DNA of 64,000 nucleotides from Microbacter margulisiae (GTDB lineage: Bacteria > Bacteroidota > Bacteroidia > Bacteroidales > Paludibacteraceae): contig NZ_JACHYB010000001.1 in assembly GCF_014192515.1 (NCBI RefSeq), positions 1,550,001 through 1,614,000 on the forward strand, given 5' to 3'. The position numbers were made by a program, and so were the translations under genes. The notes under the pieces were generated by a model. That model ran no database searches. It was not told the DNA's origin and saw only the letters and a list, made by a program, of their open reading frames with translations. This document shows positions 9,032 to 19,060 of the stretch, in pieces (the first letter of the stretch is position 1; every line of letters begins with the position of its first letter).

Positions 9032-9067
9032 AAAAGCTGTTTGGGCAAAATCCAGACAGCTTTTTTT
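9032..9067 (+). terminator. Terminator of lon
   Basis: A 13-bp stem (9032-9044 with 9052-9064, one G-T pair) is followed by a run of seven T, 30 bp after the lon stop. Confidence 0.85.
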
Positions 9068-9182
9068 ATTGCAACAGAATCTGACTTGCAAATACGGCAG
9101 AAATTAATCAACTTTGAACCAACATTCAGGTAATTTATAATTGCCTAGTGAATAACATATAACATCAAATGAAATAGATTTT

Positions 9183-9938
9183 ATGCGTCAATTGGATATT
9201 CTTGGTGGTGTTTTCAGGGACTTACTTTTTTATGGTCATATCCACGCCAACAATGTATTGGAAATGATGGGTGGTACAGGATATAATGTTTATACAGGCT
9301 TAGCTGCTTTGAATATTGATGCTAAATTTCACGGCGCATCCGGAGATGACTTCCCGGTAAATGACACAACTACTATTATAGGAACGCGTACAGGTATTTT
9401 TGTCTGCCGTAATGAAAAAGAAGCACTTGCAGTTCATCGTGGAGCCAATTTGCATGTTACCCCTAAAGCTCTTACATCAAATCTTCTTTTTGCCACATTG
9501 GAATGTGGAGGAGACACATTCTTAACATACGCAAAAATGATGAAACAAAAAGGAGGAATGGTCATACTCGATCCGTCGCCTGTTTTTGAATGGGAAGCAT
9601 CCTTCATTGAATATTGTGATGTACTAATTCCTAACGCAAAAGAATATCAAAGAATAAAAGATATTATTCCAAAAGATAAACCGGTTTTCTTGAAACGAGG
9701 AATCAATGGTGGAAGTTATTTCCATTTGGGACGTGAAATCAATCAAACAATCACCAATCAAGGAGAATATCCATTAGGATGTGGGGATGCCTTTGATGTT
9801 GCCGTTATTTACGGGTTATTGAATCACTATATGCCAGAAGAAACTGTCAGGTTAGCCGTAAATTTTGGAGAAAAAACCTCTTTTATCCGTGGGAGTTCAA
9901 AAGCAGTAGAGCAAGTTGCACGTGATTTTCTGAAATAG
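9183..9938 (+). CDS. PfkB/ribokinase-family carbohydrate kinase
   Basis: This looks like a small-molecule kinase of the PfkB fold; the substrate cannot be told from sequence. It is 251 aa, shorter than the usual 290-330. It shows the N-terminal substrate-side glycine motif (GGTGYNVYTGLAAL), a DPSPVFEWE segment, the central NAKEYQRI (the NxxE region) and the C-terminal anion-hole motif as GCGDAFD with catalytic-base Asp202. The usual alanine of GAGD is replaced by Cys. The shortness comes from a reduced N-terminal lid region. It is a single gene between lon and glyA. Confidence 0.78.
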   Translation: MRQLDILGGVFRDLLFYGHIHANNVLEMMGGTGYNVYTGLAALNIDAKFHGASGDDFPVNDTTTIIGTRTGIFVCRNEKEALAVHRGANLHVTPKALTSNLLFATLECGGDTFLTYAKMMKQKGGMVILDPSPVFEWEASFIEYCDVLIPNAKEYQRIKDIIPKDKPVFLKRGINGGSYFHLGREINQTITNQGEYPLGCGDAFDVAVIYGLLNHYMPEETVRLAVNFGEKTSFIRGSSKAVEQVARDFLK

Positions 9939-10042
9939 AACAAAAAACGCTATCAGATTCTGAAATCAATGGCAATTGGATAGAAAACATTGATAAATCT
10001 CAGATTTTACCATTTTAACATGCTCATTTCATATCAAAAAGC

Positions 10043-10050
10043 TACCTTTG
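10043..10050 (+). promoter_or_regulatory. -7 box upstream of glyA
   Basis: TACCTTTG matches TAnnTTTG 47 bp before the glyA ATG. No clear TTTG is present at the expected distance upstream, so only half the promoter is supported. Initiation near 10056 leaves the ATG at 10097 as start; an in-frame TTG at 10079 is also possible but weak. Confidence 0.5.
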
Positions 10051-10096
10051 TATTCAAATTAACATCGTTTTTAACCCTTTGATTAATTCCTTTCAC

Positions 10097-11377
10097 ATGA
10101 CACGTGACAATGCTATTTTTTCAATTATCGAGCAGGAACATCAACGCCAACTTAAAGGTATAGAGCTTATTGCATCCGAAAATTTTGTAAGTGATCAGGT
10201 TATGCAAGCTATGGGAACATGGCTTACCAATAAATATGCCGAAGGCTATCCTGGACATCGATATTACGGAGGTTGCGAAGTTGTAGATTTAAGTGAACAA
10301 CTTGCCATCGATCGTATTAAAACACTTTTCAATGCTGAATATGCTAACGTTCAGCCTCACTCAGGTGCACAAGCCAATGCTGCTGTTTTTCTGGCTGTAA
10401 TGAATCCTGGCGATAAGTTTTTAGGATTAAACCTTGCCCACGGAGGCCATTTATCTCACGGATCGCCTGTCAACAGTTCAGGAATTTTGTATCAACCTCT
10501 CGCTTATAATGTTCGCGAAAATACAGGGCGGGTTGATTATGATCAAATGGAAGAAGTAGCATTACGCGAACGTCCAAAATTGATTGTAGGTGGAGCTTCT
10601 GCGTATTCTCGCGACTGGGATTATGCCCGGATGCGCGCTATAGCCGACAAAATAGGTGCTTTGTTGATGATCGACATGGCACATCCCGCCGGTTTGATTG
10701 CGGCAGGATTGCTTGAGAATCCTCTAAAATATGCCCATATTGTTACCTCTACCACTCATAAAACATTGCGTGGTCCCCGTGGTGGAATTATTCTCATGGG
10801 AAAAGATTTTGATAATCCTTGGGGGAAAACAACGCCTAAAGGAGAAATCAAGAAAATGTCTTCATTACTCGATTCTGCTGTGTTCCCTGGAATTCAGGGT
10901 GGCCCTCTGGAACATGTCATTGCTGCTAAAGCCGTGGCGTTTTACGAAGCGCTTCAGCCTTCTTTCACAGAGTACCAACAACAAGTTCAGAAAAATGCAG
11001 CTGCAATGGCAAACGCATTTCTGGCAAAAGGGTATCATATTATTTCCGGCGGAACAGATAACCATTCCATGTTAATTGATCTGCGCACTAAGTTTCCACA
11101 ATTAACGGGAAAAGTTGCCGAAAACAGTTTGGTACAAGCAGATATTACGGTGAATAAAAACATGGTTCCATTTGACACCCGTTCCCCTTTCCAGACTTCA
11201 GGTATCCGAGTTGGAACACCAGCCATAACAACACGTGGCGCAAAAGAATCTTTTATGGAGGAAATTGTTGAACTGGTTGATCAGGTTTTGAATCACGTAG
11301 ATGATGAAAATGTATTGACCACTGTTCGCAAAAAAGTAAATGCAATGATGGCAGAATACCCTTTATTTGCATACTGA
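10097..11377 (+). CDS. glyA: Serine hydroxymethyltransferase
   Basis: GlyA converts serine and tetrahydrofolate to glycine and 5,10-methylene-THF, with PLP as cofactor. From ATG 10097 the product is 426 aa, the same length as Bacteroides GlyA, and starts [18 protein letters not shown]. The active-site Lys222 lies in [34 protein letters not shown] and [14 protein letters not shown] are also family signatures. The C-terminus (YPLFAY) resembles that of Bacteroides species. A weak hairpin separates it from phoH. Confidence 0.97.
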   Translation: MTRDNAIFSIIEQEHQRQLKGIELIASENFVSDQVMQAMGTWLTNKYAEGYPGHRYYGGCEVVDLSEQLAIDRIKTLFNAEYANVQPHSGAQANAAVFLAVMNPGDKFLGLNLAHGGHLSHGSPVNSSGILYQPLAYNVRENTGRVDYDQMEEVALRERPKLIVGGASAYSRDWDYARMRAIADKIGALLMIDMAHPAGLIAAGLLENPLKYAHIVTSTTHKTLRGPRGGIILMGKDFDNPWGKTTPKGEIKKMSSLLDSAVFPGIQGGPLEHVIAAKAVAFYEALQPSFTEYQQQVQKNAAAMANAFLAKGYHIISGGTDNHSMLIDLRTKFPQLTGKVAENSLVQADITVNKNMVPFDTRSPFQTSGIRVGTPAITTRGAKESFMEEIVELVDQVLNHVDDENVLTTVRKKVNAMMAEYPLFAY

Positions 11378-11385
11378 TATTCAAA

Positions 11386-11422
11386 CAACAGAGGAAGGTG
11401 TTTTTCAGCTTTTCCTCTGTTG
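11386..11422 (+). terminator. Possible terminator of glyA
   Basis: An 11-bp perfect stem CAACAGAGGAA/TTCCTCTGTTG has a 15-nt loop and lies 8 bp after glyA. No T run follows, so termination may be partial and phoH may share the transcript. Confidence 0.45.
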
Positions 11423-11448
11423 CCTATTCCACCTGAACTCCATCCTTA

Positions 11449-12396
11449 ATGATTGAACGTACAATATTTCTCAATGAATCAGTTGATCCGGTAACTTTTT
11501 TCGGCGTCAACAACGTCAATATCCAACTGATAAAAAATCTCTTCCCAAAACTGAAAATTATTGCCCGGGGCAATGTTATCAAAGTATTGGGTGATGCAGA
11601 GGTAATGACGGAATTGGAAGAAGCCTTGGTTAAACTTCAGCATTATTGTTCTGAATATAATCAGCTCACGGAAGAGGTCATTATTGATGTCATCAAGGGA
11701 ATCCCCCCTGTTGAAATAAGACAGGAGAACCTGATTATCCATGGCGTTAATGGGAAAGCCATTTTAGCCCGAACCTCGAATCAACAACTGCTGGTAGAAA
11801 CATTCGCAAAAAAAGATTTGCTATTTGCTATTGGCCCCGCAGGATCAGGAAAAACGTACACTGCTATAGCATTAGCCGTACGTTCGTTAAAAAACAAAGA
11901 AGTTAAACGCATCATTCTCAGTCGTCCAGCTGTAGAAGCTGGGGAAAAGCTCGGCTTTTTGCCAGGAGATATGAAAGAAAAGATTGATCCTTATCTCCAG
12001 CCTCTTTATGATGCACTTCAGGACATGTTACCGGGAGCAAAACTTAAAGAATATATGGAATCCGGCGTTATTCAGATTGCTCCTTTAGCTTTTATGAGAG
12101 GGAGAACGCTTAATGATGCGGTAGTGATTCTTGATGAAGCGCAAAATACTTCAATCCAGCAAATAAAAATGTTTTTAACGCGAATGGGGCTAAATTGCAA
12201 GGTCATTGTCACTGGTGATATCACACAAATCGATCTGCCATATTCTCAAAAATCAGGATTAATCGATGCCTTGCAGGTATTGCATCACGTGCAAGAGATT
12301 GCCATCATTGAATTTTCCATCAAAGACATTGTGCGACATCCTCTGGTAAAACTTATCGTGGAAGCTTATGAAAAAAATTATGCTGAAAAAAGCTGA
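11449..12396 (+). CDS. phoH: PhoH-family P-loop ATPase
   Basis: This is a PhoH-like (YbeZ-type) ATPase, a family linked to RNA metabolism and ribosome maturation. It is 315 aa. A KH-like N-terminal region (about 1-95) precedes the ATPase domain, with Walker A GPAGSGKT (129-136) and Walker B VVILDEAQN (225-233). SRPAVEAGEKLGFLPGDM is the hallmark PhoH block. A ybeY homologue, often adjacent in other bacteria, is not present here. The stop codon lies inside the terminator hairpin of the convergent rel/spoT gene. Confidence 0.92.
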   Translation: MIERTIFLNESVDPVTFFGVNNVNIQLIKNLFPKLKIIARGNVIKVLGDAEVMTELEEALVKLQHYCSEYNQLTEEVIIDVIKGIPPVEIRQENLIIHGVNGKAILARTSNQQLLVETFAKKDLLFAIGPAGSGKTYTAIALAVRSLKNKEVKRIILSRPAVEAGEKLGFLPGDMKEKIDPYLQPLYDALQDMLPGAKLKEYMESGVIQIAPLAFMRGRTLNDAVVILDEAQNTSIQQIKMFLTRMGLNCKVIVTGDITQIDLPYSQKSGLIDALQVLHHVQEIAIIEFSIKDIVRHPLVKLIVEAYEKNYAEKS

Positions 12397-12411
12397 TGCC
12401 ACAACATCGGC
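12386..12411 (-). terminator. Terminator of rel/spoT
   Basis: On the minus strand GCCGATG, a 6-nt loop, and CATCAGC are followed by TTTTTT. It lies 25 bp after the rel/spoT stop and overlaps the end of phoH. Confidence 0.7.
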
Positions 12412-12435
12412 AAAGAGGATAATTGAATAAAACCA

Positions 12436-14676
12436 TCAAAGCTCTACTCGTTTCACAGAATTCATTCCATTGATTTTCATTAATTTCAGACAAAGGTTGT
12501 TCACATCGTCTGTCCCATGTACATACACATGGAGACTACCTTCGAAAATTCCTGCATCCGTCTGAATATTGATACTTTGAATATTTACAGAATATTCGTC
12601 GGTAATGACATTCGTAATTTCCCGCAGCATTCCCATTCGATCTATGCCCTTCATTTCAAGTGTCACAGGAAATGATTTTTCATTACGTGTTGCCCATTCT
12701 GCTGAAATAATCCGATCACCTTGGCTAGCTTGTAATTTTAATGCTTCTGGACATTGTCGTTTGTGAACTACAACTATCTCATTATCGTCTACGTATCCCA
12801 CAATATCATCTCCTGGAATAGGCTGGCAACATTGCGCTATCCGAAAGGATTTACTGGAAGTATCGTCTGATAAATGAAATGTTTTTTTACGATCAACTTT
12901 TTTATTTTTTTTAATCAAAGGAACCATTTTATTATCAGAACTACCAAATTGTAAAGTGACAAATTTCTTCAAAAGATTTTTCGGCTTTGCTTTGAAAATT
13001 TTCTTCGAAATATCCGTTACATCTATGGTCTTTCTTCCTACCTGGCGATATAATTCGCGTTTATCTCTGATATTATAATAATCCAGTAAGGTTTGAATAA
13101 CTTCAGGTGTTGGGGTCAAATTTACTTTTTTAAGTTCTTCTTCAATCGTGCGTTGACCGTGATGCGCTGTCACGGTTAATTCCTTTCGCAATGCATTTTC
13201 CAGCTTTGTTTTGGCTCGTGAAGTAATTACAAAATTCAACCACTCTGCTATTGGTTTCTGCATTTTTGCAGTTAGTATCTCCACTTGATCGCCACTTTGC
13301 AATTGATAATTTAATGGAACTAACTTATGATTCACTTTGGCTCCAATAGCTTTAAAGCCAATATCTGAATGGAGCAAAAATGCAAAATCAAGAGCTGTGG
13401 CTCCCTGAGGCAAGGTTTTGATTTCACCTTTTGGAGTAAATACGAACATTTCAGAAGCAAACAGATTCAACTTCACATTGTCCATAAAATCAATAGCACT
13501 GGGATTCGGATTCTTCAATTCTTCTTTCAATTCCTTCAGCCACCTATCCAGTTCGGTTTCATCATCCCGTTCTCCTGTCTTATAGCGCCAATGAGCAGCC
13601 AATCCACGTTCAGCTATTTCATTCATCTGTACACTTCGTATTTGTACCTCAATCCATTTTCCATGAGGCCCCATCACTGTCACATGCAAAGCTGAGTATC
13701 CATTTGCTTTGGGGGTACTAACCCAATCGCGAATGCGTTCAGGATGTGGATGATATAATTGGGTTATCGCAGAATAAATGAGCCAGCATTGCTCTTGTTC
13801 TGTGCTGCCATCTTTGGGTTCAAAAACTATTCGTAATGCCAATAAGTCATATACTTCTTCAAACGGAATATTCTTTTTTTGCATTTTATGCCATACAGAA
13901 TAGACCGATTTAATGCGTTCTATCAACTCAAATTTAAACTCCAGAGCAGCCAGTTTATCTTGAATAGGTATTTTGAATTCTTTGTAGATTTGTTCATTTT
14001 CCTTCGCCTGAGCATCTATCAACGATTTAATTTGGGCATATGCTTCAGGATGTTCATACTTGAAACTAAGATTTTCAAGTTCTGTTTTGATGGCAAACAA
14101 ACCAAGCCGGTTAGCCAAAGGGGCATAAATAAAAAGGGTTTCACCGGCAATTTTGTACTGTTTGGCCTGAGGCATGGAAGCCAGAGTTCGCATATTATGA
14201 AGGCGATCGGCAATTTTGATTAAAATTACACGGATATCCTCAGACATAGTCAGCAGTAATTTTCTGAAGTTTTCAGCCTGCTCTGAGGCACGTTCTCCAA
14301 AAACACCACCTGAAATCTTTGTCAAACCATCGACAATAATCGCAATACGCTTCCCAAAAAGATTTTCTATATCATCTGTTGTATAATCTGTATCTTCAAC
14401 AACATCATGGAGTAAGGCCGCACAAATAGAAGTAGAACCAAGCCCAATTTCTTTCACCACAATTCTTGCGACAGCAATTGGGTGCATGATATAAGGCTCT
14501 CCCGAACGTCGCCGAATACCTTTGTGTGCCTGATTAGCAAAATGAAACGCCTTTTCAATTAGTTCAACTTTCTGTCGATGGGGAGACTGCTTGTAAATAG
14601 AAAGCACCTCATCAAAGGCAGCCTGAATCATTTCCTGATCATGCTGTTCTTGCTGTTCCAATTCTGGTATTGACAT
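12436..14676 (-). CDS. spoT: Bifunctional (p)ppGpp synthetase/hydrolase (Rel/SpoT)
   Basis: This enzyme makes and degrades the stringent-response alarmone (p)ppGpp. It is 746 aa with the long RSH architecture. The HD hydrolase domain has MHPIAVAR at 64-71, LLHDVVEDT with H90/D91, and ADRLHNMRTL. The synthetase domain has YDLLALRIVFE and KANGYSALHVTVMGPHGKW. A TGS domain (VFTPKGEIKTLPQGATALDF), a Cys/His zinc-finger-like segment and a C-terminal ACT domain follow. The intact HDxxED motif argues for active hydrolase, so this is likely the only long RSH enzyme. It lies 35 bp after lptB in the same direction. Confidence 0.95.
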   Translation of the reverse strand: MSIPELEQQEQHDQEMIQAAFDEVLSIYKQSPHRQKVELIEKAFHFANQAHKGIRRRSGEPYIMHPIAVARIVVKEIGLGSTSICAALLHDVVEDTDYTTDDIENLFGKRIAIIVDGLTKISGGVFGERASEQAENFRKLLLTMSEDIRVILIKIADRLHNMRTLASMPQAKQYKIAGETLFIYAPLANRLGLFAIKTELENLSFKYEHPEAYAQIKSLIDAQAKENEQIYKEFKIPIQDKLAALEFKFELIERIKSVYSVWHKMQKKNIPFEEVYDLLALRIVFEPKDGSTEQEQCWLIYSAITQLYHPHPERIRDWVSTPKANGYSALHVTVMGPHGKWIEVQIRSVQMNEIAERGLAAHWRYKTGERDDETELDRWLKELKEELKNPNPSAIDFMDNVKLNLFASEMFVFTPKGEIKTLPQGATALDFAFLLHSDIGFKAIGAKVNHKLVPLNYQLQSGDQVEILTAKMQKPIAEWLNFVITSRAKTKLENALRKELTVTAHHGQRTIEEELKKVNLTPTPEVIQTLLDYYNIRDKRELYRQVGRKTIDVTDISKKIFKAKPKNLLKKFVTLQFGSSDNKMVPLIKKNKKVDRKKTFHLSDDTSSKSFRIAQCCQPIPGDDIVGYVDDNEIVVVHKRQCPEALKLQASQGDRIISAEWATRNEKSFPVTLEMKGIDRMGMLREITNVITDEYSVNIQSINIQTDAGIFEGSLHVYVHGTDDVNNLCLKLMKINGMNSVKRVEL

Positions 14677-14711
14677 AGATTTCAGTGCTAAAAATAAGAT
14701 TTATGCGAAAA

Positions 14712-15473
14712 TCATTTAATCACAAAAGCGCCTTTTTTTCGTTTGAGTTCAAAATCACGACCCAAATATTTCTCTCTCACCACAGGGTTGTCTGCTAGCT
14801 CCTCAGCAGTTCCCTGAAATAAAATTTTCCCTTCAAATAGTAAATATGCCCGATCCGTAATTGACAACGTCTCATCCACATTATGATCGGTAATTAATAT
14901 GCCTATATTTTTATCTTTAAGATGCCATACGATGTCCTGAATATCTTGGACAGCTATAGGATCAACTCCGGCAAAGGGCTCATCCAGCATGATAAATTTC
15001 GGTTCAATAGCCAAACAGCGGGCAATCTCAGTGCGTCGCCGCTCTCCTCCTGACAGTCGATTCCCAATATTTTTTCGCACATGGTTAAGACTAAATTCGC
15101 GAATCAGATTTTCCAATTTTGCTTCTTGCTCTTCTTTCGTAAAACTGGTCATCTCAAGCACAGCGCGAATATTATCTTCTACGCTCATTTGGCGAAAAAC
15201 AGAAGCTTCTTGCGCCAAATATCCAATGCCGGCTTTAGCCCGCTTGTAAACGGGATACTGCGTAATATCAACATCGTTTAGTAAAATTGTCCCCTCGTTC
15301 GGAACAATCAAGCCGGTCGTCATGTAAAAGGTAGTTGTCTTTCCTGCGCCATTCGGGCCTAAAAGTCCAACTATTTCCCCTTGTTTTACATTAATCGAAA
15401 CATGATCAACCACTGTTCGCTTACCATATTTCTTTACTAAGTTTTCAGTTCGCAGCACCATTAAATCTTCCAT
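14712..15473 (-). CDS. lptB: LPS export ABC transporter ATP-binding protein
   Basis: LptB is the cytoplasmic ATPase of the LptB2FGC complex, which pulls LPS from the inner membrane toward the Lpt bridge. The 253-aa protein has Walker A GPNGAGKT (39-46), the Q-loop at Q88 (AQEASVF), signature LSGGERRR (140-147), Walker [11 protein letters not shown] (D164/E165) and the H-loop His197 (ITDHNVDET). [16 protein letters not shown] and [10 protein letters not shown] are typical of LptB rather than other ABC ATPases. A second possible start is the Met five codons in. It precedes rel/spoT. Confidence 0.95.
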   Translation of the reverse strand: MEDLMVLRTENLVKKYGKRTVVDHVSINVKQGEIVGLLGPNGAGKTTTFYMTTGLIVPNEGTILLNDVDITQYPVYKRAKAGIGYLAQEASVFRQMSVEDNIRAVLEMTSFTKEEQEAKLENLIREFSLNHVRKNIGNRLSGGERRRTEIARCLAIEPKFIMLDEPFAGVDPIAVQDIQDIVWHLKDKNIGILITDHNVDETLSITDRAYLLFEGKILFQGTAEELADNPVVREKYLGRDFELKRKKGAFVIK

Positions 15474-15839
15474 GCTCTTCTTGAGTTTGTTCAGAAGACA
15501 AAAATAACAAATCTTTTCAACGAATTATCTTTCCCAATACGAAATAAAAACACATTTGTTCAAGACATATCTATAGCAAGAGTTACGATCTAGTCTTCAT
15601 TTGATTTTCTTATGCTTTTTGGTTTTGGAAGATGAAATACCAAATGAAAAACAAAACAATTTTATCATATTCTCCTCTCAAGCAATAAGACTACACTTTC
15701 ATTTAGTCTTCTATCAATCCAGTACAAATAAAACCTTGTATTCCTCACCTAAGAATGTTATCCTCCCTCTGCCTCAAATTAAAAAAGGCTGTCCAAAAAA
15801 ATGGGCAACCTCTTTTAATTAAGATATTTAGACTAAATT
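15474..15839. other. Spacer between lptB and the Oar-like receptor gene
   Basis: No gene is supported. It contains a TATTTTTG -7-like box on the minus strand (15499-15506, for lptB, without a clear -33) and a receptor-gene terminator at 15781-15816. The rest is AT-rich with no recognised feature. Confidence 0.5.
15781..15816 (-). terminator. Terminator of the Oar-like receptor gene
   Basis: On the minus strand AAAAGAGGTTGCCCA pairs with TGGACAGCCTTTTTT, with two mismatches and an AT-rich loop. The stem ends in a T run 24 bp after the receptor stop. Confidence 0.7.
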
Positions 15840-17569
15840 CTAGAATGTAACTTTCAAGCCAACTTGCAAATGCCAACGGCTTAAGAAATCACTTTTAGCA
15901 ACGCTGGAGCTTTGATATGAATATGTTGGAATCATATCTCCGTTGGAGTCAGCTGTGAGCTTAGTTACCTTTAATGGCTGTACATTGTACGTAGAAGCAT
16001 ATACTGAACCCCAATTCTTATCTATCAAATTACCAACATTCAAAATATCAAATGTCAATGAAACTTTGCTGCCATTTCCTTTAAGATAGTAGAAATCTTC
16101 TGCCAAATGGAGATCTACGTGATTTTCCCATGGAGCGCTGTTTGAATACCGTACTGCGTATTGACCACGGTGATTCTTTGCATAACTATCATTTTCAATC
16201 CATGTTTCGAAATTCGTACGATCAGTCGGCGTAGCAAAAGTCATTTTCTGAAGCTCATCTTGTGTCGGTATATACAATAATGAATTCCCTCTATAACCAT
16301 CACCATTGAAATCGGCGCTTTCATTCATTGTCAAACAATAACGCATACCATTATATCCATTATAAATAAGAGATACAACCGTAGCAAGGCGTCCGTTCAT
16401 GTACTTTGGAGTAGTATATAAAGCCTGAGCTAACACCCGGTTTGGCACATCAAAAACGGAGTAAGAAAGTTCATTCGGATTATTAGGATCCTTAGAATAA
16501 TTGTATTTCCAGTTAGAATAAGCAACAGAGCTAGTTCCATCATTTACAGAGTAAGAATGGCCGAAAGTATAGCTTGTCATCAAGTCGAGACCAAAATTAA
16601 AACTTTTTTCCAGCTTAGCACTTAATGAATAGGTATATCCTTTGTTCGTATTCTGCAGATTGATAATTGCATAATAACTGCCAGGACTCATTGAGTAGTA
16701 TGTAGTAGCAGAATTCGCATCATCTGCGCTAACGGCATACACCTTTTTGCCGTTATTAATTAAAGCAAGGTTGTTAAACCATACATTATTCAATGTTTTT
16801 GAATATAACCCTTCAAAGGTTCCTTTAATGTCAAAAGGCAGTTTCTGCTCCAACGCAAGGTCAACCCGGAATACTTGTGGATACTTGAAATCCTTAGACA
16901 CAGTATTAATGGTGGGTTTTGAAGCAGTTCCAGCGGCAGAATTCATTGCTCCTACAGGATTATTAGCGTATGTAGCGAATGACGGAACGTTTTTAGTAAT
17001 TGTAGTCCCTTTCATTTCGACCCCAGTATTGCTCCAACAGTTAGATAACCATACAAACGGGACACGACCTGTAAAAAGTCCTACACCACCACGAATTAAA
17101 GTATTATGGCTGTTGTCTGTATACCAACGGAATCCAAGACGCGGAGATAACATCACCTTCGTTGAAGGAATTTCCCCTACTTTTACACCATATGTAGTTG
17201 AATAAGAGCTGGCGTTGAAATCACTGTTTGTTGATGGCTTATTAAAAAACGTAGGAATATCAAAACGCAGTCCATATGTTAAATTCAAATTGTTTGTAAC
17301 ATTCCATTTATCTTGCAGGTAAAAACCAAGTAGGCCAGCTTTCACGGTTGCTGCCCATTGGTAACTTCCAGTCAGATTATAATCTGAATAGTTATATACA
17401 AACTGATATGCGTTATCATTTATAAAATCATTCAATGAATTATAATAATATGCTCCGTTACTTGCTTGAATAAAGAGGTTGTACATACGATAGAATTCAT
17501 TGTGAGTACCAAATGTAAAAGTATGATCACCATTATACCAAGAAAGGTTATCTTCTACAGTATATATAT
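15840..17569 (-). pseudogene. Oar-like TonB-dependent receptor, C-terminal part (IS4-disrupted)
   Basis: This is the distal half of a large outer-membrane beta-barrel receptor. Removing the IS (17570-19050) and one copy of the 10-bp duplication rejoins it in frame to the part at 19051-20507 and gives a 1058-aa protein. The junction reads through as QDIYTVEDNLSWYNGDH. This half has barrel features: LRFDIPTFF and LGFRWYTDNSHNTLIRGGVG strands, and a terminal strand ending in Phe (WHLQVGLKVTF). An internal ATG at 17486 could start a 548-aa fragment, but it has no signal peptide and would not reach the membrane. No frameshifts are seen, so the disruption appears recent. Confidence 0.9.
17560..17569. 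repeat. Target-site duplication, left copy
   Basis: GTATATATAT directly precedes the IS4-family left end. The identical 10-mer follows the right end at 19051-19060. Confidence 0.93.
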
Positions 17570-17587
17570 CAATGTCGTTTAATTAAG
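17570..17587 (+). repeat. Left terminal inverted repeat of the IS4 element
   Basis: CAATGTCGTTTAATTAAG is an exact inverted match to 19033-19050. Confidence 0.95.
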
Positions 17588-17751
17588 AATACCCATCTTA
17601 GAGTCTGACAGGAAATGAATTACCTCAAAGAAAAAGTTGTTTGTATTTTGTAGTGTGAGAATTTCTTCGTATTTTTAAACCATATATTAATGGGGGTAAC
17701 CCAAGTACTAATCAAAAAGCGGATTACCGTGGAAATGTATCTAAAAACATA

Positions 17752-19026
17752 GTGTATGAACTTGATAACGAAGAGTTTAGGGGACGCTCACGAGGTGTCC
17801 TTAAAAAAGTATTTACACGAGATAGAGTACTGACATTCAAAAATTTAATTGTATTGATCATAACATTTAAGTCATCCATACAACGAGAATTAGACGGTTT
17901 TTTCAAAGCGGTTAATCAATCGGATTTTAATATTCGAGCCGTAACAAAAGGTGCTTTTTCGACAGCTCGTTCCAAATTGGATCCATGGGCTTTTGAACGA
18001 CTGAATGAAGTTGCTGTGAATACTTTTTATGATGAAGCGCCCTATTATTTATGGGAAGAGCATCGGGTGTTAGCTGTCGATGGAACGCGTTTGGTGCTGC
18101 CGAATCACCCAAGTGTGGTAGAGGAATTTGGGGTGCATGAATTTGGTCCCAAAGCAGATAGCCCACGTTCATTGGCTTTGGGATCGGTGCTGTATGATGT
18201 TTTGAACAAGGTTACTATTGAAGGGCAATTAGCACCTTATTCAAGCAGCGAAAACAGTTTATTAATGAAGCATTTATCCAAAGTCAAAAAAGGAGATTTA
18301 TTGCTACTTGATCGGGGCTATCCAAGTTTCTGGTTGTTGTTTTTACTTCAGGCCGAGGGGATTGAATTTTGTGTTCGCTTGAAAGAGGATTGGTGGTTAA
18401 AGGTAAAAGATTTTACCGAAAGTGAAGAAAAAGAAAGGATCGTAACTTTTACCTTGCCAAAAAAAGACAGAAAGAAGTTGGCTGAATATCCCCACATGCA
18501 AGATACAACGATCACCTGCCGTTTAGTAAAAATAGGTTTGCCGGATGGAAGCAAAGAGATATTGTGTACCTCTTTGATAGATGCAGAAAAATATAAATAC
18601 GAAGATTTTGATGAATTGTATCATCTTCGCTGGGGAGTAGAAGAAGCATATAAGTTGCTAAAAAGCAGAATAGAATTAGAAGATTTCTCAGGTAAAACAG
18701 CCATAGCGGTAAGGCAAGATTTTCATGCAAAAATCTTTTTAATGAGTCTTTGTGCTATTTACGCGCATCCCATTGACGAAAAAGTAAGAGAAGAATACAA
18801 GGCTGATGAACAAAGAAAATACAATCAACAGATTAATCAAACAAATGCTTTATCAATGACTCAAAATATTCTGATACCACTACTGCTTAAACAACAATTT
18901 GAAAAAGCAATGCAGGCATTCGATTCAGTGGTTGAAAAAACCAGAGAAGTCATCCGTCCGGGACGTAGTAACGAACGAAAGAAAAAGCCCAAAAAACTTT
19001 ACTCCATGAATTACAAAAGATTATAG
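17752..19026 (+). CDS. IS4-family transposase
   Basis: This is a DDE transposase, 424 aa from GTG 17752. D110 (LAVDGTRL), D187 (LLLDRGY) and the IS4 hallmark Y-(2)-R-(3)-E-(6)-K are all present: Y290, R293, E297, K304 in YHLRWGVEEAYKLLK. The start is uncertain. The frame stays open upstream to a TGA at 17656 without an ATG, so the real N-terminus may use a rare codon or may be this GTG. The frame is intact and the inverted repeats are perfect, so the copy may be active. The basic C-terminus (RSNERKKKPKK) is usual for the group. Confidence 0.93.
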   Translation: MYELDNEEFRGRSRGVLKKVFTRDRVLTFKNLIVLIITFKSSIQRELDGFFKAVNQSDFNIRAVTKGAFSTARSKLDPWAFERLNEVAVNTFYDEAPYYLWEEHRVLAVDGTRLVLPNHPSVVEEFGVHEFGPKADSPRSLALGSVLYDVLNKVTIEGQLAPYSSSENSLLMKHLSKVKKGDLLLLDRGYPSFWLLFLLQAEGIEFCVRLKEDWWLKVKDFTESEEKERIVTFTLPKKDRKKLAEYPHMQDTTITCRLVKIGLPDGSKEILCTSLIDAEKYKYEDFDELYHLRWGVEEAYKLLKSRIELEDFSGKTAIAVRQDFHAKIFLMSLCAIYAHPIDEKVREEYKADEQRKYNQQINQTNALSMTQNILIPLLLKQQFEKAMQAFDSVVEKTREVIRPGRSNERKKKPKKLYSMNYKRL

Positions 19027-19032
19027 CTTCAC

Positions 19033-19050
19033 CTTAATTAAACGACATTG
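19033..19050 (-). repeat. Right terminal inverted repeat of the IS4 element
   Basis: CTTAATTAAACGACATTG is an exact inverted match to 17570-17587. Confidence 0.95.
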
Positions 19051-19060
19051 GTATATATAT
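19051..19060. repeat. Target-site duplication, right copy
   Basis: GTATATATAT is identical to 17560-17569. Confidence 0.93.

Larger units (their letters stand above)
17570..19050 (+). mobile_element. Complete IS4-family insertion sequence, 1481 bp
   Basis: The element has perfect 18-bp terminal inverted repeats: CAATGTCGTTTAATTAAG at 17570-17587 and its reverse complement at 19033-19050. It is flanked by 10-bp direct repeats. It carries one long transposase gene on the plus strand. A 10-bp duplication and ends starting with CA are compatible with the IS4 family. It is inserted in an Oar-like receptor gene transcribed in the opposite direction. Confidence 0.95.

Noticed and set aside
10079..10096. 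TTG start of glyA, six codons upstream of ATG
   Set aside because: ATG 10097 gives the length and N-terminus typical of Bacteroides GlyA.
13369..14223. Plus-strand frames opposite rel/spoT
   Set aside because: They are antisense shadows of a clear, conserved gene.
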